A DNA stretch of 64,000 bases from Clostridium simiarum (GCF_018919175.1 NZ_JAHLQL010000001.1:1550001-1614000), one strand, 5' to 3'; numbered from the stretch's first letter, positions 38,218-47,430 are shown. The notes: generated by a model not told the origin, from the sequence alone. A program made the numbers and translations.

Positions 38218-39333
38218 TTATTTTCCATTCAGTTCTTTTTGTAAAACTGAATCAACCTCCTCTTTAGTTATATCATGATTCAAGAATTCATTATAAAAAC
38301 TTTTAATATCCTTTTCTAAGTCAAAATCATTAAATACATCAGGTTGTAACTGCTTAGCAATCCATTTAATCATAAGTGGTGTTTCAGCACATGGTGCATC
38401 CCATCTGTAAATTCCCATAGGTGCTTTTAGAACTTTATTGTTTTTTACAGCATCTATATTTCTCCAATCTTGTCCTTCAATTTTATTGTTCATTATATCT
38501 TCTGGTTTAAAATTAGAAAAATTGCTCATAATAATTATTTCAGGATTCCATTCCATTATTTGTTCCATAGTCACATTTACCCATTGACCAGACACCTGTT
38601 TTGCTACGTTTTCCCCTCCAGCCATTTCAATAAAATTTGTATTAACTGCTCCAGCTCCAGCTACTTTAAGTTGATCATCTCTTAAGTACAAAACTCTTGG
38701 TTTTTCAGTACCCTGGATTTCATCCTTTTTCCAATCAAAATATTTTATGGATTCCTTATGATAATCAACTAGCTTTTTAGCCCTATCTTCTTTTCCAAGT
38801 AATTGACCTATAACATCCATTCCATTTTGCAAATCTTCTAATGAACCATATTTTAAAGATACTGCTGGTATACCAACACTCTTTAATTGTTCAATTTCTT
38901 TTTCTTGATAATCCCATACAATTATAGCATCTAAATTTAGCTTACCACTCTCTTCCATATGTATTGCAAAATCGTTTCCTACAAAATTAGTAGAAGCCTC
39001 ATTTAATTCTGGTGCCATAGATTTTAAAATACTCTTTTGGTATGATGTCTTTGCTGAAGGATGCATCCCTACAATTCTTTCACCAGAACCATCTACTGCA
39101 TATGCTATAGATGCCCAAGGAATTGGAACAACAGCTATTCTTTCTATCTCTTGCTTTAATTCAACTTTTTTACCTGTTGTATCTGTTATGATCTTTTTTC
39201 CTTCTGAAGTACTAACATTTGTATTTCCTGCATCAGTTGCTTTCTGTTTCGTTGAGCAACCTACCAGTCCAAATAGAGTTAAAGCTAGAACAATAGTAAA
39301 TCCTTTTATAAAAAACTTATTTTTTTTCTTCAT
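38218..39333 (-). CDS. substrate-binding lipoprotein of the nitrogenase-like operon
   Basis: The 371-residue lipoprotein has a lipobox ending LVGC at residue 26 and a PF01497-type binding fold (ITDTTGKKVEL start, about 50-350). The start FIKGFTIVLALTLFG is a clear signal peptide. It would capture a metal chelate or tetrapyrrole and deliver it to the permease. GGAGG precedes ATG at 39333. Co-transcription with a nitrogenase-like system is the striking point. Confidence 0.94.
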   Translation of the reverse strand: MKKKNKFFIKGFTIVLALTLFGLVGCSTKQKATDAGNTNVSTSEGKKIITDTTGKKVELKQEIERIAVVPIPWASIAYAVDGSGERIVGMHPSAKTSYQKSILKSMAPELNEASTNFVGNDFAIHMEESGKLNLDAIIVWDYQEKEIEQLKSVGIPAVSLKYGSLEDLQNGMDVIGQLLGKEDRAKKLVDYHKESIKYFDWKKDEIQGTEKPRVLYLRDDQLKVAGAGAVNTNFIEMAGGENVAKQVSGQWVNVTMEQIMEWNPEIIIMSNFSNFKPEDIMNNKIEGQDWRNIDAVKNNKVLKAPMGIYRWDAPCAETPLMIKWIAKQLQPDVFNDFDLEKDIKSFYNEFLNHDITKEEVDSVLQKELNGK

Positions 39334-39353
39334 ATCAAACTACCTCCTTTAAA

Positions 39354-40568
39354 TTAAACCTCTGACTTTAAAAACTTTTTAAAATATTCAAATCCCATCT
39401 TTCCTACATATTCATATTCCATCTTTGCAAACTCCCTACCACTTAGACCTATGTGAGGTAATGGTATAAAAATTTTATTATCCTCCTTTCTAATAAATAT
39501 TGTATATAGTGGATCAGCGATGATAATATCAGCTTGACTAATATATTTTGCTACATGTTCTTCATCTTCAACAAAAATAACTTGTGAAAATAAATCTTCT
39601 TTATAAATTTCTCTGCTCTTTTTAGTAGAATTTAAATTTGTTATTATGGTTATGTTATTTATTACGAAATCAGCTCTTAAGCATTCTCTGATTCCTATTG
39701 AAGTTAAAGGTTCTCCTATAATTAAAACGTTTTTATTAATATATTCATTGATACCCCTTAATTCTGTTCTCGTGACTATGGATTCTTCAATTTCAGATAA
39801 ATCAACATTAAGGTGAGTTCCTAATAATTTCAATACTCTTGAGATTCCATTCAATCCTACAGGTATATCCATAAAATATGGGATATGAAACTTCTCTTTA
39901 AAATATTCAGCAGCACCTACACCTTCCGGTGATATCACAAAATTAACTGCTGCTTTTGCAGCCTCAGTGATACTTTTTATACATCCATCTGATGCAAAGA
40001 ACGTCACTTTTAATCCTATATTTTCTAGTACTTTTACCAACTCATTTAGATGATACTTATAACCCAACGCAATAGTAGAATATCCTATCACATTGATATG
40101 TTTTGGATTTCTAACTGCCTCCTTAGATAATCCTTTAGCAAGCATTAATAGTCCTTCATAAATCCCAACATTATAGCTTTCAAATCCATTGGTATTAAAA
40201 ATAATTACAGGAATTTTGGTTTTTCTCTCTAACTCTTCAGCTATTTTTTGAAAATCCACATTTGTAATATTAGAAACTGGTGTCCCTATAATTGAAATGA
40301 ATTCTAAGTTGGGATTATTTAAAACAAGTAATTCTGCTTCTGCTAAAAATTTATCATCTACTCCCATAATGACATCAATATCACTCAAATTAGATTTATA
40401 AAAAAACACATTATCAAAATTTCTTATTTCATCTACTTCAACAATGGGATGGACACATCCACTTGGTGTATACAGTATATTTAGTGAGTTTAGTTCAAAT
40501 AAAATTGAACAAACTCCAGAATAGTCACTAGCTAAAGGAGGAATCCTATTCCATAATTTATGCATCAT
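39354..40568 (-). CDS. nitrogenase component 1-like protein (NifK/BchB-like)
   Basis: Member of the PF00148 superfamily, 404 residues. N-terminal cysteines Cys20 (SGVCSILFE) and Cys38 (TPSGCVHPI) stand at the usual first two cluster-ligand positions. The third is replaced in GTPVSNITNVD, as in some K/E/B-type subunits. It would pair with the preceding shorter subunit. ATG overlaps the previous stop as ATGA. Absence of MoFe-cofactor ligands I can recognise argues against N2 fixation and for a reductase such as those acting on tetrapyrroles. Confidence 0.85.
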   Translation of the reverse strand: MMHKLWNRIPPLASDYSGVCSILFELNSLNILYTPSGCVHPIVEVDEIRNFDNVFFYKSNLSDIDVIMGVDDKFLAEAELLVLNNPNLEFISIIGTPVSNITNVDFQKIAEELERKTKIPVIIFNTNGFESYNVGIYEGLLMLAKGLSKEAVRNPKHINVIGYSTIALGYKYHLNELVKVLENIGLKVTFFASDGCIKSITEAAKAAVNFVISPEGVGAAEYFKEKFHIPYFMDIPVGLNGISRVLKLLGTHLNVDLSEIEESIVTRTELRGINEYINKNVLIIGEPLTSIGIRECLRADFVINNITIITNLNSTKKSREIYKEDLFSQVIFVEDEEHVAKYISQADIIIADPLYTIFIRKEDNKIFIPLPHIGLSGREFAKMEYEYVGKMGFEYFKKFLKSEV

Positions 40569-41383
40569 CTATCACCTTGTCTTCCATTCATTTTATTAAT
40601 TTCCATAGTAACCATTTCCTCTGAACACTCTATTGAGGTAACAAAGTAGGGAATCTTGAAATTCTCTTTTAGATATTCCGCTATGCTAACTCCAAACCTA
40701 TCAGTAACAACACTAAAAGTTGCTTTACTAAGGTTTTTAAAATCATTGAAAGATTCACATTCTGTAAATTCCTGAAGTTTTAAATCCCCCTTATTTTTTA
40801 GCACTGTTTTCAATTGACATTGTTCAATTAGTTTTTGTTCTCCAAGAATATTAATAATAGGACTAACCTTAGTTTTATCATAAGAACTGTCTTCAGCATA
40901 CACATCAAGTATTTCTGAAAAAATTAGGCTCAATCTTTCTTTTGGAGTTATACGTCTTTTAGAAAGCGGTCCTCTTTTAAAAAGTTTCACTGGAATACCG
41001 TAACGCTCCTCTATCCTTTTGAAAATACTGTCAAAGTCACTTCCTATAAGAATATCAATGCATGAAATATAAACAATCACAGCTTTAATTTTTCTATTTT
41101 CAATAGAAATAATTTTATCTAACACTTTCTCTGTCACTTCCAAGTGCTGAGATGATGCTAAATCATTTTGGCTCATACTTTGTATATGTAATCTTTCATT
41201 TTGCCCCTCTCTCAAAGCTCTAAAATACAGAACTCTTAAGCAAGATTCTGGTCCTATAGCTAAAACATGTATATCTGGAATACTCAATGCTAGATTAATA
41301 ATCCCCATACAACTCTCTTTATAAACTGCTTTGGTAAAAAAATCATTACTCTTGTGGCTATTAGAAAGTTTATCCATACTCAT
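40565..41383 (-). CDS. short nitrogenase component 1-like protein
   Basis: The 272-residue protein is about half the size of NifD but keeps three cysteines in the expected context: Cys25 (KESCMGI), Cys48 (IGPESCLRV) and Cys107 ([13 protein letters not shown]). Its C-terminal part contains [11 protein letters not shown] and a truncated second domain. It could bind an Fe-S cluster at the interface with the 404-residue partner. The start overlaps the nifH-like stop as ATGA, so all three are coupled. The shortness is a feature of note, not an obvious frameshift. Confidence 0.82.
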   Translation of the reverse strand: MSMDKLSNSHKSNDFFTKAVYKESCMGIINLALSIPDIHVLAIGPESCLRVLYFRALREGQNERLHIQSMSQNDLASSQHLEVTEKVLDKIISIENRKIKAVIVYISCIDILIGSDFDSIFKRIEERYGIPVKLFKRGPLSKRRITPKERLSLIFSEILDVYAEDSSYDKTKVSPIINILGEQKLIEQCQLKTVLKNKGDLKLQEFTECESFNDFKNLSKATFSVVTDRFGVSIAEYLKENFKIPYFVTSIECSEEMVTMEINKMNGRQGDR

Positions 41384-42219
41384 TTTTTCATCTCCATTTG
41401 CAATGCTTCTTTTCTAAACGCCTCTAATTCAAAATCTTCCAATGGACTTGGTACATTAGTTTCATTGCTGCTTTTTATAAGATAAGCTAAGCTTATAAAA
41501 GTTTCGCATAGTTGTGAATCAGGTAACGCTTCAAAGACTGTTTTCCCCATTAATTCAGATATACCAATTTCATTAGTAAAAGGAATATCCTTTAAAACAT
41601 TGATATTGGTATTTTTTGCAAAACTTTTAATTATTTCATCTTTAGAGTTATCCGTTCTCCGGTTATGAATAAGTCCTCCAAAAATATTCTTTTCTTTGTC
41701 TGAAAACGTAGAAACGCTTTTTAATATGTTATTAGCAGCATAAATGGACATAAACTCTGAAGATGAAACAATATATACCTTATCAACATATTTTTCACGC
41801 ATAGGTACTGCGAATCCACCACAGACTACATCCCCTAAGACATCATAAATAACTATATCCCAGGGCTTATTAAATACACCAAGAGTTTGTAATTCTTCAG
41901 TCATCATTGTTATTCCCATACCTGCACATCCCATACCTGCTTTGGGACCTCCCGCTTCTATACATGCAATTTCATTAAATCCATAATGTAAAATATCTTT
42001 TTCTTCTATATTTGTTCCTTTTTTTCGAATCACTTCCATTACAGTAGGAATCTTATGCCCCACTAAATTTCTTGTGGAATCACCTTTGGGATCACATCCA
42101 ATATGTAGAACTTTTAATCCAATTTTTGAAAAAGCAGCAGATAGATTAGTGGCTATAGTGGATTTCCCTATACCTCCTTTTCCATAAAGAGCAATTTTCA
42201 AAACCTTCTTATTCAACAT
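41380..42219 (-). CDS. NifH/BchL-like ATP-dependent iron protein
   Basis: The 279-residue dimeric ATPase passes electrons to its partner. Walker A is [10 protein letters not shown] (12-21). The two 4Fe-4S ligands are Cys98 (GMGCAGMG) and Cys133 (GDVVCGGF). The arginine of the NifH site GCAGRG is Met here. Switch region DPKGDSTR also fits. It is the first gene after the second cobalamin riboswitch, preceded by AGGAGG. The family includes nitrogenase, protochlorophyllide reductase and Ni-sirohydrochlorin reductive cyclase components. Confidence 0.93.
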   Translation of the reverse strand: MLNKKVLKIALYGKGGIGKSTIATNLSAAFSKIGLKVLHIGCDPKGDSTRNLVGHKIPTVMEVIRKKGTNIEEKDILHYGFNEIACIEAGGPKAGMGCAGMGITMMTEELQTLGVFNKPWDIVIYDVLGDVVCGGFAVPMREKYVDKVYIVSSSEFMSIYAANNILKSVSTFSDKEKNIFGGLIHNRRTDNSKDEIIKSFAKNTNINVLKDIPFTNEIGISELMGKTVFEALPDSQLCETFISLAYLIKSSNETNVPSPLEDFELEAFRKEALQMEMKK

Positions 42220-42338
42220 AATTTTATCCTCCTTTCAATTCTTACTTTGATAAAGCCAGTTATTAACCCTATTGAATTTTACAAAACAAAACTTTCTTAA
42301 CCTTATAACCTTTTCAATATTTCTAAAAAATTGCTAAC

Positions 42339-42372
42339 AAAAAAGCCACTTATCATATAGATAAGTGGCTTA
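42339..42372 (-). terminator. riboswitch-controlled terminator before the nifH-like gene
   Basis: On the minus strand AAGCCACTTATC pairs perfectly with GATAAGTGGCTT and is followed by TTTTTT. It lies between aptamer and first gene, so cobalamin binding should shut the operon off. Confidence 0.93.
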
Positions 42373-42411
42373 AACAGGCAATAAAATAAAAGTATAATAT
42401 TAGTCCGTATT

Positions 42412-42612
42412 GTTTTGCCCCTATCATCCGTAGGGTTATTAACAAATCAATACAGGCAGGTCTTCTGACTCAAGCTTCAACACTATTTATGCCTTCCCAC
42501 CTTATTAAAGGCAGTGGCAATTATAAATAGCTCAACTATTACAGCAGCGGGACTGTGTAGGATTTTCACCTCTCTTCCCTATTATCCATGAAGTTCATTC
42601 ACAGACCTGTAT
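42412..42612 (-). ncRNA. cobalamin riboswitch (second copy)
   Basis: Minus-strand blocks in order: AGGGAAGAGAGG, CCCGCTGCTGTAATAG, GCCACTGCC, GGGAAGGC, GTCAGAAGACCTGCCTG, then the kissing-loop arm CTACGGATGATAGGGG. The overall arrangement is the same as the copy at 2268-2474. It controls the nitrogenase-like and ABC genes, which ties their function to cobalamin supply. Confidence 0.95.
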
Positions 42613-42633
42613 CATTATTATTCAATTGTTTTC

Positions 42634-42662
42634 ATGTTAACCTCTTTACTGTCTAATGTCAA
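42634..42662 (-). promoter_or_regulatory. promoter of the nitrogenase-like operon
   Basis: TTGACA (42657-42662) and TAACAT (42634-42639) on the minus strand, 17 bp apart, just before the riboswitch. Confidence 0.72.
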
Positions 42663-42682
42663 TATTGTTATTTCCAATTGAT

Positions 42683-42732
42683 AGTAAGCATAATCAAACC
42701 TTTGAATTTTTACGGAATTTCTTTGGAAGCAA
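42683..42732 (-). pseudogene. remnant of an AraC gene 3' end, copy of 48631-48680
   Basis: Fifty bases match 48631-48680 at 48 positions. The latter is the last codons and stop of the AraC gene at 48642-49610. Here the frame still gives LLPKKFRKNSKV and a stop, but the sequence before it is unrelated. It lies directly upstream of the riboswitch operon promoter and shows past duplication or deletion. Confidence 0.75.
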
Positions 42733-42783
42733 CACCCCTAATCAATAGGTGTTATGATAATAACTTTTCATGAATTTCATAAT

Positions 42784-42819
42784 TGTACAATTTGAAATGT
42801 ACAAATCTAATTCAAAACT
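42784..42819 (+). repeat. diverged direct repeat, right copy, flanking the nitrogenase-like operon
   Basis: Matches 36220-36255 at 32 of 36 positions, same orientation. Together the pair encloses the operon, its riboswitch, its promoter and the AraC remnant. Confidence 0.6.
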
Positions 42820-42835
42820 GTAATCTATTAATTTT

Positions 42836-42855
42836 GAAGGTGGAAATCCACCTTC
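42836..42855. terminator. hairpin after the third MATE gene
   Basis: GAAGGTGG and CCACCTTC form an 8-bp stem around AAAT. Its T tract is weak on either strand, so it may be a poor terminator for the MATE transcript ending at 42947. Confidence 0.45.
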
Positions 42856-42946
42856 TAATTCATGAGTTTTATGAAAAACAGGATTTAGTGCTACAATCAA
42901 GAAGATTTTTAAGTTAATAAGTATAGCAAATCACCAGAGGCAATCA

Positions 42947-44269
42947 CTATTTTATCATTATTTTTTTATACATTGCGACTCCTAAAGCATCCGATAAAAA
43001 CCATCCAATAGGTATTGCTAAACAAATTCCAGTAAACCCTAAAGGTGTCAAGGCTAGTCCATATGCCAAGACTACTCTTGTTACCTGTGAAACAAAAGTC
43101 AGCATAATAGACACTTTAACCTCTCCAAGTCCTCGATAAAATCCATAAAACATTTGTAAAAATCCAAGCAGTATATAAGTTACACACACAATACGCAAAT
43201 AGTATACACTAACTTCAATAACATCTAGTGCTTCTTTTTTAACAAAAATCAATACCAACTGCGGCGCAAAAACAAAAACCAGTATAGAGATACCCAAAGA
43301 AAATATAATTATAATTTTAGAAACACCCCGAATTCCTTCACGAATTCTTTTCGTATTATTCGCCCCTTTATTTTGTGCAACATAGGTAGATAAAGCATTA
43401 CCAAAATCTTGCATAGGTATATTAGCAAAAGAATCAATCTTTGAAGCAGCTGCAAAGGCTGCCATTACGATTGCTCCAAAGGTATTAACAAGTCCTTGAA
43501 CCATCATCATACCAAAACTTGATGCTGATTGTTGCACAGCCGTTAAAATAGAGTAGCTGGCTATTTTCTTAAACATCTGTCTGTGAAATATAATATCTTC
43601 ACGGTTAAATTCAAGAAAATTCATACGTTTAATTGTATAGATAGCGCAACTAATTGCTGAAACACCTTGTGCAATAAATGTTGCCAGTGCAACGCCTGTC
43701 ACTTCCATATTTAAAATTACAACAAAAAACAAGTCCAAAATTATATTAATGATAGCAGATAAAATTAAAAAATAAAGAGGAGATTTTGAATCGCCAACAG
43801 CCCTAAGTAAAAATGAAAAACTATTATAGACTCCTGAAAAAATCAGTCCTGCAAATATAAATCTTAAATAGTTGGCAGCATATGCTCTTGTTTCCACTGG
43901 CATCTGGAACAAATGAATGATTTGATTCATAAACAGTGACGTTATAACAGTAAGAGTAATGCTTACAACTAAAATGAATATAAAGGAAGTTGAAATGGCT
44001 TTTTTCAACTCTTCATACTGCTTTGCACCAAATAATTGAGAAAAAAGTGCAGAGGCTCCCATAGAAAGCCCAATCAAAATAGATGTTACAAATGTCATAA
44101 TTGCAAAGGATGAACCAACGGCAGCTAATGCCTCTTTCCCAACAAATCGACCAACGATAATTGTATCAACAATATTATAAAATTGTTGAAACAGATTGCC
44201 AATAAACATAGGAATTGCAAATCCAATGATAATATTCATTGGTTTTCCTTTTGTCATATCAGTTTCCAT
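42947..44269 (-). CDS. MATE-family transporter (third), in a siderophore-type ABC operon
   Basis: The 440-residue, 12-helix exporter opens TKGKPMNIIIGFAIPMFIGN, the NorM/DinF-like branch common in clostridia. ATG at 44269 follows AAGAAGG; the longer frame to 44341 overlaps the ATPase gene and lacks a site. It starts 34 bp after the ATPase stop with no terminator between, so it is co-transcribed with the importer. Export of a chelator, or of a toxic by-product, is inferred from this linkage. Confidence 0.92.
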   Translation of the reverse strand: METDMTKGKPMNIIIGFAIPMFIGNLFQQFYNIVDTIIVGRFVGKEALAAVGSSFAIMTFVTSILIGLSMGASALFSQLFGAKQYEELKKAISTSFIFILVVSITLTVITSLFMNQIIHLFQMPVETRAYAANYLRFIFAGLIFSGVYNSFSFLLRAVGDSKSPLYFLILSAIINIILDLFFVVILNMEVTGVALATFIAQGVSAISCAIYTIKRMNFLEFNREDIIFHRQMFKKIASYSILTAVQQSASSFGMMMVQGLVNTFGAIVMAAFAAASKIDSFANIPMQDFGNALSTYVAQNKGANNTKRIREGIRGVSKIIIIFSLGISILVFVFAPQLVLIFVKKEALDVIEVSVYYLRIVCVTYILLGFLQMFYGFYRGLGEVKVSIMLTFVSQVTRVVLAYGLALTPLGFTGICLAIPIGWFLSDALGVAMYKKIMIK

Positions 44270-44303
44270 AGTAAGAACCTTCTTTCTTGTAAATAAAACT
44301 TTT

Positions 44304-45074
44304 TTAATTGGATGGAGGTATATACGCCATGGCCAAACCACCAGTTACGGGATTCACGTAGATCTCACAATCAATTTCAAATACTTGTTTTACAAGTTCT
44401 TTAGTTAAAACCTCATCAGGCTTTCCATAGGTGACTATTTCCCCATTTTTTACAACATATAAAATATCGCAATAAGTTGCGGCAAGGGGAAGATCATGCA
44501 ATGCAGTCAAAGTTCCCACTTTTAAAGATTTAACAATAGATAAAATCTGCAACTGATATTTAATATCCAAATGGTTTGTGGGCTCATCAAGAACTAAAAA
44601 TTTAGGTTCTTGTGCAATAGCCCTTGCTAATATAACCCTTTGCTTTTCCCCACCAGAAAGAGTTAAGTAACTTCGATCCGAGTATGAAAGTAAATTCACT
44701 TTTTCAAGAGCAGCATCCACAATTTTATAATCTTCTTTATTATGGGATTCCATTAAGTGCTTATGAGGAGTTCTACCCATCATAACCATTTCATAAACAG
44801 TAAAATCAAAGCTTAAATCATTAAATTGTCCAACCACACTCATTCTTTTTGAAATTGACTTTGGGCTGGATTTCAAAACATCTTCCCCATCTAAAAATAC
44901 GGAACCTTGTTTAGGTTTAATTACTTTATATATACTTTTTAGCAATGTGGATTTGCCGCATCCATTAGGCCCAATAATACCTACAAATTGTCCACTCTCA
45001 ACATAAAGAGAAATGTCTTTTACAATATTGGTGCCCGAAATTACAACATCAATATTATCAACCTTTAAGTTCAT
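44304..45074 (-). CDS. ABC transporter ATPase, iron-chelate/cobalamin type
   Basis: The 256-residue ATPase has Walker A GPNGCGKST near residue 37, signature LSGGEKQRV and Walker B FLVLDEPTNH. ATG at 45074 is chosen because GGAGGAAAG precedes it; the permease stop lies 1 bp away. It completes an importer with the permease and binding protein upstream. Confidence 0.95.
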   Translation of the reverse strand: MNLKVDNIDVVISGTNIVKDISLYVESGQFVGIIGPNGCGKSTLLKSIYKVIKPKQGSVFLDGEDVLKSSPKSISKRMSVVGQFNDLSFDFTVYEMVMMGRTPHKHLMESHNKEDYKIVDAALEKVNLLSYSDRSYLTLSGGEKQRVILARAIAQEPKFLVLDEPTNHLDIKYQLQILSIVKSLKVGTLTALHDLPLAATYCDILYVVKNGEIVTYGKPDEVLTKELVKQVFEIDCEIYVNPVTGGLAMAYIPPSN

Positions 45075-45075
45075 A

Positions 45076-46194
45076 TTACTTTCCTCCAAACCCATAGCTT
45101 TTCTTCATCAACATATACATAAATACAGGAGCTCCAAGAAGGGATGTTACAATACCAATTGGAAGTTCTCCATTTGGAATAATTATTCTTGCAAAAATAT
45201 CTGTCCAAATTAAAAATATTGCACTAAAAAGAATAGCCGTTGGTAAAAGCCGTTTATGATCGGAGCCAACAACACTTCTTACAATATGAGGAACAATTAA
45301 TCCAACGAATCCGATAATACCACAGGTTGATACAATTACCCCTGTGACAACAGATGAAATCACCATATATAACCTTCTGTAAAAATTGAGATTTATCCCA
45401 AGAGTAACTGCTGTTTCATCCCCCATCAGCATAACATTCATTACCTTTGATTGAGATAAGAAGAAAAGAGTAGCTATAATTGTAACAAGGGTAATCACCG
45501 GTAACTTGCCCCACTTTGCAGAAGCAAAACTGCCCATTGTCCAGAAAGTTATAGAACGGATACCTTCTGCATCTTTGGCAAAATAAATAATAAAGTTCGA
45601 AAGTGCACTGCATAAAGCATTGATCACCGTTCCAGCAAGAACTAACTTAATGGAAGACATTTTACCACCAACGCTTGCAAGAAATAAGACCATGGTGGCA
45701 GATCCTAATGCACCAATAAAGGCCCAAAAAGCAACGCCCATTTCCCCAATGATACCAGCAGTACTAAAACCCATCATAATGGAAAATGTTGCACCTAAAG
45801 AGGCACCAGATGAAATACCTAATATATATGGATCGGCCAAGGGGTTCTGTACAGATGCTTGCATAATTGTTCCACACAAAGTAAGACCTACTCCAGCAAT
45901 CATGGCCAACAATACTCTTGGAAAACGAATTAGCCAAATAATATCCACAAACATCCCTGACGTAAGTCCAGTAACATCACCCATTTGTATACCAGTTAAT
46001 TTATAAATCAATATTCGAAAGGACTCAGTAAAAGGAATGGACACTTGTCCTATAGATACTGAAATGACAACAGAAAATACAGTAGCCACAATTAATGCAA
46101 TGATTATTGAAGTAAACATATATCGGCTTTTTAATACAGAATTAAAATTTATCGAAGTGACTTTTCTAGCACTTTGCTTTATCTTTGATGTCAT
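45076..46194 (-). CDS. FecCD-type ABC permease
   Basis: The 372-residue permease has RFPRVLLAMIAGVGLTLCGT and ADPYILGISSGASLGA. It is very close in style to the partial permease at 1-804 (shared ADPY.LGVSSGASLGAT region), closer than to the permease at 37180. Its start overlaps the binding-protein stop as ATGA. Confidence 0.95.
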   Translation of the reverse strand: MTSKIKQSARKVTSINFNSVLKSRYMFTSIIIALIVATVFSVVISVSIGQVSIPFTESFRILIYKLTGIQMGDVTGLTSGMFVDIIWLIRFPRVLLAMIAGVGLTLCGTIMQASVQNPLADPYILGISSGASLGATFSIMMGFSTAGIIGEMGVAFWAFIGALGSATMVLFLASVGGKMSSIKLVLAGTVINALCSALSNFIIYFAKDAEGIRSITFWTMGSFASAKWGKLPVITLVTIIATLFFLSQSKVMNVMLMGDETAVTLGINLNFYRRLYMVISSVVTGVIVSTCGIIGFVGLIVPHIVRSVVGSDHKRLLPTAILFSAIFLIWTDIFARIIIPNGELPIGIVTSLLGAPVFMYMLMKKSYGFGGK

Positions 46195-47231
46195 TCTTCC
46201 TTCCCTCCAAATAATTTAGGATGAATAAACTCTGCCACATCCTCATATAGGTTCACAAGTTCAATACCGCCATTTATTGCACTTGTATATTCCGCTACCA
46301 TAACATTGCCTGTTTTTATTGCATTAACATTTTGAAGTCTTTCGTTTGAAAGTAATTTATTTTTTATAGCTTCACTATCTGGTTGCTGAAATTCTGTTAT
46401 GATAATTTTTTCCGGATTGGCCTCAATGATTGCTTCAATTGACATCTCAATATATCCGTCCTTTGACAACTTCATATATTCTCCTCCTGCGCCTTCAATC
46501 ATTTCATCAATCATGCACCATGAAGGTGGATAGTAATAGTAGGTATCACGTGCGCTACCGATAAACAATACTTTTGGAGTTTCCTCAGCTCCTTCAGCTA
46601 TCTTTTTAATCTCAGCAATTCTAGAATTCTGCTCTTTTAGGTACGCATCTGTTCTGTCTGTAACGTTAAATGTGAGTCCAAAATTGTTTATTTCTTTAAA
46701 ATATTCATCAATACTACGCCCCACTGTAAAGTTAACAGCTGAAATCACTGGAATTCCTCGATCATTCCAAAAAGAAATATCTCCCAATGAATCTTCTCTA
46801 AAAGCTGAAGAAATTGAATAAATGATGTCCGGTTGCAATGCAAGCACAGATTCTTTAGATGGCAACAATTCTGTGATAAGAGGCAACTCAGCAATTTGAT
46901 CATCATATTTTGAAAAGGATTTGTCTATATATCCTAGTCCAATAACTTTTTCCTTTTGCCCAAATTCAATCATAAGCTCAGCCACTGCTGATCCAACTAC
47001 TACAACCTTTTGGGGTTCTTTTTCAATGGTTTGTATTACCTCTTTCCCTTCCTTCGTATAAATCTTAATTTCAACAGGATAATCATCCCCCCTTTTAAAA
47101 CTATGGATTTCTTGCTTTTGTACCATACTGCTCTGCTCTTGACTATCTTTACTTTTCATAGATTGAGAGCATCCCACAAAGCCTAAAATTAAAATACCTC
47201 CTATGAATAATGTGACATATTTTTTTAACAT
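46191..47231 (-). CDS. substrate-binding lipoprotein, iron-chelate type
   Basis: The 346-residue lipoprotein has a lipobox ending GFVGC near residue 21 and a binding fold with ISFWNDRGIPVI, related to the protein at 807-1820. ATG at 47231 follows AAGGAGG; a longer frame to 47300 has none. It heads the operon binding protein, permease, ATPase, MATE. The AraC gene just upstream on the same strand may control it. Confidence 0.94.
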   Translation of the reverse strand: MLKKYVTLFIGGILILGFVGCSQSMKSKDSQEQSSMVQKQEIHSFKRGDDYPVEIKIYTKEGKEVIQTIEKEPQKVVVVGSAVAELMIEFGQKEKVIGLGYIDKSFSKYDDQIAELPLITELLPSKESVLALQPDIIYSISSAFREDSLGDISFWNDRGIPVISAVNFTVGRSIDEYFKEINNFGLTFNVTDRTDAYLKEQNSRIAEIKKIAEGAEETPKVLFIGSARDTYYYYPPSWCMIDEMIEGAGGEYMKLSKDGYIEMSIEAIIEANPEKIIITEFQQPDSEAIKNKLLSNERLQNVNAIKTGNVMVAEYTSAINGGIELVNLYEDVAEFIHPKLFGGKEE

Positions 47232-47349
47232 TTTTACCTCCTTATGTATTGTAACTTTTACAAACTTATATTTCTTCTCAAGAACTATAATACAAAACAA
47301 TTCATATTAACTATATTGATGTAGTCACTGTTTCTATTGAGAAAAAAAC

Positions 47350-47383
47350 TTTAAAGCTAATGACAATGTATATTAGCTTTAAA
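47350..47383 (-). terminator. strong hairpin between AraC and the ABC operon
   Basis: TTTAAAGCTAAT and ATTAGCTTTAAA are perfect 12-bp arms around 10 bases, followed on the minus strand by a run of seven T. It reads as a second terminator after the AraC gene, though an operator role before the binding-protein gene is possible. Confidence 0.7.
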
Positions 47384-47430
47384 TGTTATTTAAATATGTC
47401 TATATCTAGTAAATTTTTCTAATAAAATAA

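Noticed and set aside
36413..42219. Genuine nitrogen-fixing nitrogenase
   Set aside because: The NifD-like chain is half size, cofactor ligands are not recognisable, nif assembly genes are absent, and the control is by cobalamin.
42740..42765. Fur-box-like sequence before the nitrogenase-like operon
   Set aside because: Only about 12 of 19 positions match, no better than chance in AT-rich DNA.
45620..46006. Open frame of 128 codons on the plus strand
   Set aside because: Antisense shadow of the FecCD permease gene; no ribosome site or family resemblance.
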